Shown piece after piece: positions 46,353 through 53,950 of a stretch of 64,000 bases of DNA (position 1 is its first letter; each line of letters opens with the position of its first letter). This DNA comes from UBA5536 sp964592595 (GTDB lineage Bacteria; Bacteroidota; Bacteroidia; Bacteroidales; F082): the NCBI GenBank assembly GCA_964592595.1, contig CAZQFH010000009.1, positions 30,020-94,019 of the forward strand, read 5' to 3'. The notes beneath the pieces are model-generated. The model made no database searches, was not told the DNA's origin, and saw nothing but the letters and a program-made list of their open reading frames with translations. Both the position numbers and the translations under genes were made by a program.

Positions 46353-47651
46353 ATGAAAACTAATAGAAACAGCTTTCTTTCTGATTTATGCCTGCTAACG
46401 CAGTTGTTTCTACTTATGCTGTTTTTGTCGTCTTGTGGCAGTGTGTTACAAAGAAAAGACAAAACAGCCGCCGAAATTTTAGGTAATCCAGCATATCAGG
46501 CGTTTAGCTATGGTGGCTACCGCGAGGTTACTCGTGATGTGCAGCCAACGATTGCGCAGCTTAAGGAAGACTTGCGCCTTTTGGAAGCCATGAATATCAA
46601 ACTGTTGCGTACTTACAATGTGCATTATGATGAAGCTGCCAATTTGTTGGAGGCAATAAAACAACTCAAGAAAGAAACTCCTAATTTTGAGATGTATGTG
46701 ATGCTGGGCGCCTGGATAGACTGCAAAAATGCCTGGACAGATTTACCCAACCGTATCCGCAACAAGGAAAGCGAAGCCAATGCAACCGAAATAGCACGCG
46801 CGGTTGAGTTGACACAAAAATATGATGACATCGTAAAAATTATTGCAGTAGGCAACGAAGCCATGGTACACTGGGCTTGGAATTATTACGTTGAGCCGGC
46901 CATTATCCTGAAATGGGTAAATCATTTGCAAGAACTTAAACGCAGCGGCGATTTGCCTGCTGAGTTGTGGATCACCAGCTCCGACAATTTTGCCAGTTGG
47001 GGCGGGGGCGAAAGTGCCTATCACGATGACGACCTCGAAAAGTTGATTCACGCCGTCGATTTTATTTCGGTTCATACCTACCCAATGCACGATACCCACT
47101 ATAACCCTGATTTCTGGCATGTTCCTGAAGCTGAACAATATCTGCCTGAAAAAGAGCAGATTATGAATGCGATGCTCAGGTCAAGGGAATATGCCAAAGC
47201 GCAATATCAAAGTGTTGTGGAGTATATGAAGAAAAAAGGAGCTGACAAACCTGTGCATATTGGCGAAACAGGCTGGGCCAGTATTTCTGATGGCCATTAT
47301 GGTTACGAGGGCAGTCGCGCCGCTGACGAGTACAAAGCCGGGCTTTATTACAAACTCATCCGCGAATGGACGAATGAAGCTGGCATCAGCTGTTTTTATT
47401 TTGAAGCTTTTGATGAAAAATGGAAAGACGCTGGCAACCTTATGGGTTCCGAAAATCATTTTGGTTTGATTAACCTCAATGCCGAAGCAAAGTTTGCTAT
47501 TTGGGATCTGGTTGACAAGGGCGTATTTAAAGGGCTTAGCCGTGATGGCAAGGCTATTGTTAAAAGCTTTGGAGGCGACTCCCTAAAACTGATGCAAACT
47601 GTTCAAGTGCCTCCTCCGCTCATTATTTCAGAATCAATAAAAACCCAATAA
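46353..47651 (+). CDS. GH17-like lipoprotein (second)
   Basis: A 432-residue lipoprotein (lipobox LSSC). The barrel keeps the GH17 catalytic pair: acid/base Glu169 in AVGNEAMVHW and nucleophile Glu305 in GETGWAS. It has longer loops than the other three GH17 proteins of the locus (for example the YHDDDLEKL and NPDFWHVPEAEQY region) and a 50-residue C-terminal extension, so it may have another chain-length preference or transglycosylase activity. It lies between the first symporter and the GH30 gene. Confidence 0.82.
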   Translation: MKTNRNSFLSDLCLLTQLFLLMLFLSSCGSVLQRKDKTAAEILGNPAYQAFSYGGYREVTRDVQPTIAQLKEDLRLLEAMNIKLLRTYNVHYDEAANLLEAIKQLKKETPNFEMYVMLGAWIDCKNAWTDLPNRIRNKESEANATEIARAVELTQKYDDIVKIIAVGNEAMVHWAWNYYVEPAIILKWVNHLQELKRSGDLPAELWITSSDNFASWGGGESAYHDDDLEKLIHAVDFISVHTYPMHDTHYNPDFWHVPEAEQYLPEKEQIMNAMLRSREYAKAQYQSVVEYMKKKGADKPVHIGETGWASISDGHYGYEGSRAADEYKAGLYYKLIREWTNEAGISCFYFEAFDEKWKDAGNLMGSENHFGLINLNAEAKFAIWDLVDKGVFKGLSRDGKAIVKSFGGDSLKLMQTVQVPPPLIISESIKTQ

Positions 47652-47662
47652 CCTCTAAAGCC

Positions 47663-49165
47663 ATGATAATAAACAAAGTGTACAAATTAGTAATTGTAAT
47701 AATGGCCATGTTGATTTCAACTGCGTGTTCAGAAGATGATGCACTTAAAGTGGAGGTATTTGAAACCTCTGCAAGTGGTAATAAACTTACCAAAAAAGAA
47801 AATTCTAAAGCTGTTGAAGGACAGATAGCTATTAATTTAAAACCCGAAGAAAAGTATCAAAACATTACAGGATTTGGAGGTTCATTCACCGAAGCCTCTG
47901 CATACCTGCTCAATCAGCTGAGTGATGCTAACAGAACAAAAGTGTTGGAGGCTTACTTTGGTGAAACGGGTGCCCGCTATTCCCTGACTCGTACCCACAT
48001 GAATTCGAGTGATTTTTCGCTGGGAAATTATTCTTTTGCTCCTGTTGAGGGAGATCTTGAACTTGAACATTTTTCGATCGAAGAAGATCGCGACGACATT
48101 CTCCCGATGATCAAAGAGGCAATGGCTATTTCAAAAGATGGTTTTAAAATTATCGCCTCACCCTGGACAGCCCCTATTTGGATGAAAGACAACAAAGACT
48201 GGCGTGGTGGCAAACTTTTACCTGAATTTTATGATACCTGGGCGCTGTTTTTCTCAAAATATGTTGATGCTTACAAAGCAGAGGGAGTTGATATTTGGGG
48301 ATTTACTGTTGAGAATGAGCCGCTTGGCAACGATAGTAACTGGGAAAGCATGCACTATACTCCCGAAGAGATGAATGAATTTGTTAAAAATCATCTCGGT
48401 CCAAGGCTAAAAGATGATGGTCATGACGTAAAGTTATTGGGTTTTGATCAAAACCGTGACGCAGAGCTCAAAAAATGGGTAGATGTGATGTATGGCGATC
48501 CTGATGCAGCACAAGTTTTTGATGGCACTGCAGTACACTGGTATGCAAGTACCTATGATTATTTCCCGGAAGCTTTACACTACACCTATAACAAAGCACC
48601 GGGTAAGCACCTTATCAATACCGAAGCATGTGTAGATGCTGAAATTCCGCACTGGCAGGATGATGCATGGTATTGGTCGAAGGAAGCCACCGACTGGGGT
48701 TGGGATTGGGCGCCTGATGGTCAAAAACACCTGCATCCTAAATATGTGCCTGTGTATCGCTATGCCCGTGACATCATAGGCTGTTTAAATAATCAGGTTG
48801 ACGGATGGGTCGATTGGAATATGGTGCTCGACCGGCAGGGAGGCCCTAACTGGGCAAAAAACTGGTGTGTTGCACCCGTTATTGTTGATCCGGATCAAGA
48901 TGAAGTTTACCTTACACCACTCTATTATACCCTTGCGCACTTCAGCAGATTTATCCGTCCGGGAGCTGTCCGCATTGGATTCGAGCTTAAAGATCAAAGT
49001 ATTATGGCTACCGCTGCCCAAAATCCGGACGGAACTATCGCAGTAGTCATTTTTAATCCTGAAGAAACAGAAAAGTCAATTCAACTCACAATGGATAATA
49101 AAACTGTATTTATAAGCATCAGTGCCAAAGCGATTCAAACAGTGATTATTCCAGTGACCATTTAA
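47663..49165 (+). CDS. GH30 beta-glucosidase/beta-1,6-glucanase lipoprotein
   Basis: A 500-residue lipoprotein (lipobox STAC). The GH30 hallmarks are QNITGFGGSFTEASA near the N-terminus, acid/base Glu219 in TVENEPLG and nucleophile Glu321 in NTEAC. The last 90 residues form the linked beta-domain of the family. In laminarin loci GH30 enzymes usually remove beta-1,6-linked glucose branches; that is the likely job here, by analogy. It lies in tight array with GH17 and GPH genes. Confidence 0.92.
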   Translation: MIINKVYKLVIVIMAMLISTACSEDDALKVEVFETSASGNKLTKKENSKAVEGQIAINLKPEEKYQNITGFGGSFTEASAYLLNQLSDANRTKVLEAYFGETGARYSLTRTHMNSSDFSLGNYSFAPVEGDLELEHFSIEEDRDDILPMIKEAMAISKDGFKIIASPWTAPIWMKDNKDWRGGKLLPEFYDTWALFFSKYVDAYKAEGVDIWGFTVENEPLGNDSNWESMHYTPEEMNEFVKNHLGPRLKDDGHDVKLLGFDQNRDAELKKWVDVMYGDPDAAQVFDGTAVHWYASTYDYFPEALHYTYNKAPGKHLINTEACVDAEIPHWQDDAWYWSKEATDWGWDWAPDGQKHLHPKYVPVYRYARDIIGCLNNQVDGWVDWNMVLDRQGGPNWAKNWCVAPVIVDPDQDEVYLTPLYYTLAHFSRFIRPGAVRIGFELKDQSIMATAAQNPDGTIAVVIFNPEETEKSIQLTMDNKTVFISISAKAIQTVIIPVTI

Positions 49166-49194
49166 TGCTTTAAGAACCAATAAACTATTACATT

Positions 49195-50625
49195 ATGTCA
49201 GCTAAAAGAACCTTATTGAAAGACAAAGTGCCAATGCTCGAAAAAGCAGCTTTTGGAGCTGGTCACCTTGTCAACAACCTCTTGCCCGGATCATTGGGCG
49301 TTTTTGCATTTTTTCTGCTTACAGCTTTTGGTATGGATCCTTTTTTGGCAGGGCTATTAGGAGGCTTGCCACGTTTTTTTGATGCCATCACCGATCCTAT
49401 TATGGGTTATATTTCTGATAACACAAAATCGAAATATGGCCGAAGAAAGCCCTATATTTTTGTTGGAGCCATATTGAGTGGAGTCCTTTTTGCTGTGCTA
49501 TGGCAACTGAATCCTGAAAATACTCAAATGTATAATTTCTGGTATTTTCTGATTCTATCAATGGTTTACCTCATCGGAAATACCATGTTCTCAACGCCTT
49601 TGATTGGTTTAGGCTATGAAATGACTTCCGATTATAACGAAAGAACACGGCTGATGGGTTTTTCGCAAACCATCGGTCAGATAGCCTGGATGATCGTGCC
49701 CTGGTTTTGGGTAATTATCGCCAACCCGGATTTATTTGAAACACAAGCTATTGGTGTGCGCCAGTTATCTATTATCGTTGGTGGAATTTGTATGATACTC
49801 GGAATTATGCCGGCACTTGTTTGCAAGGAAATTGACCAGGCTAACCTTTCTAACAGGGATGATCTGACTATAAAAAATATTGCAAAAAACTTTAAAAGTT
49901 TACTCGCAGGTATGGCACAGGTATTCAGACACGCTGCTTTTGTTAGATTGTGTGGAGCTACATTTTTGGTCTTCAATGGGTTTCAAATGGTTGCTTCTTT
50001 CAGTTATTTCATCATCGTATTTTATATGTTCAAAGGCGACTACGGATTAGCGGGTACCTGGCCAGCATGGTTTTCGACTATTAGTGCCATGGCAACAGCA
50101 TTTTTGATTATTCCTGTAATTACTTGGATGGCAAATAGATGGGGAAAACGCAATGCTTTTATTGTTGCTACTTTTCTTTCTATCATAGGTTATGCATTAA
50201 AATGGTGGGGATTCAATCCTGATAATCCTTGGATGATGTTCATGCCATTGCCTTTGATGGTATTTGGAATTGGAGGCCTTTTCACACTCATGATGAGTAT
50301 GACGGCTGATGTGTGCGACCTCGACGAGCTGGCTAATGGCATGCCACGTAAGGAGGGAACCTTTGGAGCTATCTATTGGTGGATGGTAAAACTCGGTCAG
50401 GGCCTGGCATTGGTATTGGGCGGATTGGTATTGAAATTGGTTGGTTTTGATCAAAATGCAGCCATACAGACGGCAGATACCATTACCAACCTGCGTTTAG
50501 CTGATATTTTTGTGCCGGCTATCACGGCAGGACTGGCCATACTGGTGATGTGGAAGTATGACCTCACCGAAGAAAAAGCACGTAAAATCAAGGATGAACT
50601 CGTTAGGCGAAGAGGTGAACTTTAA
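49195..50625 (+). CDS. GPH-family sugar:cation symporter (second)
   Basis: A 476-residue twelve-helix MFS transporter. The GPH motif DAITDPIMGYISDNTKSKYGRRKPY is clear. It is distinct in sequence from the first symporter (different N-terminus, different loops), so the pair probably divides substrates, for example by chain length or linkage. It starts 29 bases after GH30 and is followed by the two cytoplasmic GH17 genes, whose substrates it may bring in. Confidence 0.9.
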   Translation: MSAKRTLLKDKVPMLEKAAFGAGHLVNNLLPGSLGVFAFFLLTAFGMDPFLAGLLGGLPRFFDAITDPIMGYISDNTKSKYGRRKPYIFVGAILSGVLFAVLWQLNPENTQMYNFWYFLILSMVYLIGNTMFSTPLIGLGYEMTSDYNERTRLMGFSQTIGQIAWMIVPWFWVIIANPDLFETQAIGVRQLSIIVGGICMILGIMPALVCKEIDQANLSNRDDLTIKNIAKNFKSLLAGMAQVFRHAAFVRLCGATFLVFNGFQMVASFSYFIIVFYMFKGDYGLAGTWPAWFSTISAMATAFLIIPVITWMANRWGKRNAFIVATFLSIIGYALKWWGFNPDNPWMMFMPLPLMVFGIGGLFTLMMSMTADVCDLDELANGMPRKEGTFGAIYWWMVKLGQGLALVLGGLVLKLVGFDQNAAIQTADTITNLRLADIFVPAITAGLAILVMWKYDLTEEKARKIKDELVRRRGEL

Positions 50626-50675
50626 AACTAATAATTCATAAATAATTTATTTATAACCTTATATTACAAAAGATT

Positions 50676-51596
50676 ATGTCATTCAGATCGGAGAAGTTTT
50701 TAAGCTATAAAGAGGCAGCAAGTCAACTAAGGGAAAAATATCCTAATGTTGAATCCCGGGAGGATTTGGAGCTGCTGTTTCTTGAGATTTTGCAAGGTGG
50801 CATTCACGGCCTTTGTTTCAGCATGTATGCTGAGCAGCAAAAACCAGGGGATATTATCACCGAGGCACAAATCAGAAGAAGGTTGAATATTATAAAACCT
50901 TATATCAAATGGATTCGTTCTTTTTCGTGTATCGAAGGTAATGAACTGGTACCAACGTTAGCTAAAGAAATGGGAATCAAAACATTGGTAGGTGCATGGC
51001 TGGGTAAGGAAGCTGATAAAAATAAGGCAGAAATTGAAGGGCTGATTCAATTAGCCAAAAATGGACTGGTCGATATCGCAGTTGTGGGAAATGAAGTGCT
51101 TTATAGAAATGATCTTACTGAAGATGAATTGATTGACCAGATTAAAAGGGTTAAAGAAGCAATCCCTGGTATCCCTGTCGGCTACGTGGATGCTTATTAC
51201 GAATTCGTAGAGCGTCCGGCTTTAGCTGAGGCTTGCGATGTGATTTTAACCAATTGTTATCCTTTCTGGGAAGGCACTCCAAACGAATATGCCCTTTCGC
51301 ATATGCAAAGTATGTTTGCACAGGTTTCTTCCGTCGCTAGAGGTAAACCTGTCATTATCACCGAAACCGGATGGCCATCTAAAGGCGAAAGTCTGGGTAA
51401 TTCACATCCTTCCTACATCAATGCCTTAAAATACTTCATCAATACTCAGTTGTGGTCGATGGACGAAGAAATTCCTGTTTTCTATTTTTCTTCCTTTGAT
51501 GAGGCATGGAAAATGGGAGCAGAAGGCGAAGTAGGTGCTTATTGGGGTTTGTGGGATGCAAAAGAAAAACTGAAATATGGCAATAAACATTTATAA
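50676..51596 (+). CDS. Cytoplasmic GH17 enzyme (third)
   Basis: A 306-residue protein with no signal peptide or lipobox. After a 45-residue helical N-terminus (YKEAASQLREKYP), the GH17 barrel shows acid/base Glu140 in VVGNEVLYR and nucleophile Glu230 in ITETGWPSKGE, the form closest to canonical GH17 endoglucanases. It would act on imported beta-1,3-oligoglucans and supply or compete with the phosphorylase. Its last 20 bases overlap the next gene. Confidence 0.85.
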   Translation: MSFRSEKFLSYKEAASQLREKYPNVESREDLELLFLEILQGGIHGLCFSMYAEQQKPGDIITEAQIRRRLNIIKPYIKWIRSFSCIEGNELVPTLAKEMGIKTLVGAWLGKEADKNKAEIEGLIQLAKNGLVDIAVVGNEVLYRNDLTEDELIDQIKRVKEAIPGIPVGYVDAYYEFVERPALAEACDVILTNCYPFWEGTPNEYALSHMQSMFAQVSSVARGKPVIITETGWPSKGESLGNSHPSYINALKYFINTQLWSMDEEIPVFYFSSFDEAWKMGAEGEVGAYWGLWDAKEKLKYGNKHL

Positions 51597-52518
51597 ATCA
51601 CTAAACCTGCCAAAAGGTCGTGCAATTTGTTATTCAGGTTTCCGCGAAGGACAACAACCTGGTGGGATTTACCCTTCCTATGATGAAGTGAAGGAGGACT
51701 TGCTTTTGCTCGGCAAGCACTGGAAATACCTGCGTTTGTTCGATTGCGATGAGCATGCTGCCACAGTAATTGAAGTGATACGAAAAGAAAAGCTGGATTT
51801 GAAAATCATGCTGGGAACCTACATCAATGCCGAAATGAATAATTTTAATTGCCCCTGGAATGGAGGGGTTTATTCAGAGGAGCAACTCGAAAAAAATAAG
51901 GTGGAAAATTTGAATAAAATTCACCGTTTAATTGAGATGGCACAAAGCAACGAGCAAATTATTTTTGCTTTATCTGTTGGTAATGAGGCTTGTGTGGAAT
52001 GGACTGATCATTATGTGCCAGAATTGAAGGTGCAGCATTATGTACAAATGGTTCAGGATAAAGCCAGGCAACCGGTTAGTTTTTGTGAGAACTATTTGCC
52101 CTGGCTTTTCAAACTGGAAAATTTGGCTTTAGCTGTTGATTTTATCTCTATACACACTTATCCCGTTTGGGAATACAAACATATTTCTGAATCGCTGGAT
52201 TATACCATTGCAAATTATAAGGCTGTGGCAGAAAAATTTCCGGATAAAGCGGTTGTTATCACCGAAGCTGGATGGGCAACAAACTCAAATGGCAGGGGTA
52301 TCAATCCGGAAAACGTGAATGAAGAATTTCAGAAAATCTATTTTGAAAAGCTTATGGAATGGGCTGACGAAAATAACATCCTGTGTTTTTTCTTTGAAGC
52401 CTTTGACGAATATTGGAAAGGCTCGCCAGAACCCCTTGAGCCTGAAAAACATTGGGGTTTATACAAGATTGACAGAAGTCCGAAAAAAGCAATTAATAGC
52501 TTAATTAAAGAAAAATGA
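51577..52518 (+). CDS. Cytoplasmic GH17 enzyme (fourth)
   Basis: A 313-residue GH17 barrel lacking any export signal. Acid/base Glu137 lies in SVGNEACVEW and nucleophile Glu230 in ITEAGWATN. It is the close paralogue of the lipoprotein at 43877, minus its leader. The start codon lies inside the end of the previous GH17 gene (20-base overlap), so the two are translated together. It probably degrades or transglycosylates short beta-1,3-glucans in the cytoplasm. Confidence 0.85.
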   Translation: MAINIYKSLNLPKGRAICYSGFREGQQPGGIYPSYDEVKEDLLLLGKHWKYLRLFDCDEHAATVIEVIRKEKLDLKIMLGTYINAEMNNFNCPWNGGVYSEEQLEKNKVENLNKIHRLIEMAQSNEQIIFALSVGNEACVEWTDHYVPELKVQHYVQMVQDKARQPVSFCENYLPWLFKLENLALAVDFISIHTYPVWEYKHISESLDYTIANYKAVAEKFPDKAVVITEAGWATNSNGRGINPENVNEEFQKIYFEKLMEWADENNILCFFFEAFDEYWKGSPEPLEPEKHWGLYKIDRSPKKAINSLIKEK

Positions 52519-52577
52519 TTAACTTACTAAAATTCTCTGCTTACAAGCATATTTATTAACCACTAAATTTTATTATT

Positions 52578-53870
52578 ATGAAACATTTTACAATTATTGC
52601 ACTCGTATTCCTGGCAACATTTACTTTTGCCCAGAATGCACCCATTAACTTTGAACCCGACGGTCAGGGAGCTGACTGGACCTGGACAGTTTTTGAGAAT
52701 GATGTGAACCCTCCTGTCGAGGTCATTGCCAATCCCGATGCCTCTGGCAGTAACACCACGGCAACAGTAGCTAAATTTACAGCATTGCAATCGGGTAATC
52801 CCTGGGCGGGTACTGAATCATTGCATGGTTCAGATTTAGGTGCTTTTGTGTTGGACGAAACCAACTCGATCATCAAAATCAAAGTGTGGAAACCCGTTAT
52901 CAGTGATGTGGGCATCAAATTGGTAGCCGCTTCAGGATGGGCACAACCCGAAATCAAAATTTCCAACACGGTTGTGAATCAATGGGAAGAGCTTACTTTT
53001 GATTTTTCTGGCTTTCCCAATCCTCCTGCTGCCGAGGGTCAATACGATCAGATCGTTGTTTTCCCGGATTTTGACCTTGCAGGAAGAACCCAGGACAACA
53101 TTGTTTACTTTGACGAAATCACCTTCAGTAACGGCGGTGGTAGTGGCGGAGACGAGCCAACAGTTGCAGCACCTGTTCCTCCTGCTCGTAATCCCGAAGA
53201 TGTTATTGCTGTTTTTAGCGGAGCTTATGCCAATGTTGAGGGCACAGATTTCAATCCTGCCTGGGGCCAATCAACTATCGTTTCCTTTGTAGAAATTGAA
53301 GGTAACGAAGCAATGAAATATGGTAACTTCAACTATCAGGGTACGCAATTTGCTTCGCCACTCAACGTAGCCGCAATGGAATTCCTTCATGTTGATATGT
53401 GGACAGCAAATGCCACCGCAGTGAATATTTTCTGCATCAGTGAAGGACCTGTTGAAACACCTTATAGCTTGCCTATTACGCCAAATCAATGGGTGAGTTA
53501 TGATATTGCAATGACAAGTTTTACTCCTGTAGATCTGTCTGCTGTTATTCAGTTTAAATTTGATGGTGGCGATGGAACTCCTGCCATTTATCTGGATAAT
53601 TTATATTTCTACAAAGGTGATCCGGTTAACACAATCGAAATAACCGAAAAAAATGCTTTGAAAGCTTATCCCAATCCTGTTTCTGCCGGATCGTTGGTTA
53701 GCTTTAGCGCTGACATCAATACTGTTGAAGTATATGACCTTTCGGGTAAGTTGATTATCAGTTCTTCAGAACAGTCAATCAGCACCGAATTGCTAAAACA
53801 AGGAATTTATAGCTTGAGAATTATCGATGCCGATAATAAAATACACCTACAGAAACTTATGGTAAAATAA
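52578..53870 (+). CDS. Glucan-binding-like T9SS cargo protein
   Basis: A 430-residue exported protein (signal peptide ending TFAQ). Residues 20-180 form a CBM-like beta-sandwich (PINFEPDGQGADWTW start, NIVYFDEITF end). After a Gly-rich linker and an APVP segment, residues about 195-350 repeat the domain found at the end of the lipoprotein at 37651, with NPAWGQSTIV, NYQGTQF and PVETPYSL matching closely. The last 70 residues are a T9SS type A sorting domain (AYPNPVS to KLMVK). No catalytic residues are recognised. It is likely a secreted beta-glucan-binding protein. It is the last gene before the terminator. Confidence 0.8.
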   Translation: MKHFTIIALVFLATFTFAQNAPINFEPDGQGADWTWTVFENDVNPPVEVIANPDASGSNTTATVAKFTALQSGNPWAGTESLHGSDLGAFVLDETNSIIKIKVWKPVISDVGIKLVAASGWAQPEIKISNTVVNQWEELTFDFSGFPNPPAAEGQYDQIVVFPDFDLAGRTQDNIVYFDEITFSNGGGSGGDEPTVAAPVPPARNPEDVIAVFSGAYANVEGTDFNPAWGQSTIVSFVEIEGNEAMKYGNFNYQGTQFASPLNVAAMEFLHVDMWTANATAVNIFCISEGPVETPYSLPITPNQWVSYDIAMTSFTPVDLSAVIQFKFDGGDGTPAIYLDNLYFYKGDPVNTIEITEKNALKAYPNPVSAGSLVSFSADINTVEVYDLSGKLIISSSEQSISTELLKQGIYSLRIIDADNKIHLQKLMVK

Positions 53871-53883
53871 GTTAATTAAATTT

Positions 53884-53915
53884 GAGCCGTTCATTATTGG
53901 ACGGCTCTTTTTTTT
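53884..53915 (+). terminator. Intrinsic terminator closing the glucan locus
   Basis: GAGCCGTTC (53884-53892), loop ATTATT, GGACGGCTC (53899-53907, one wobble pair), then a run of T to 53915. It lies 14 bases after the last structural gene. Confidence 0.88.
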
Positions 53916-53922
53916 ATTTTTG
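53915..53922 (+). promoter_or_regulatory. -7 element TATTTTTG for the regulator gene
   Basis: Exact TAnnTTTG match starting at the last T of the terminator tail and 28 bases before the TTG start. It suggests that the regulator is transcribed independently of the structural genes. Confidence 0.4.
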
Positions 53923-53950
53923 TTTGCTATTGCAATAAACAACCTTTAGA

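Noticed and set aside
34502..53870. Search for SusC/SusD or any TonB-dependent receptor in the glucan locus
   Set aside because: None of the proteins shows a plug domain, TonB box or SusD-type helical repeat. The lipoprotein at 37651 is all-beta with an Ig-like domain and cannot be called SusD.
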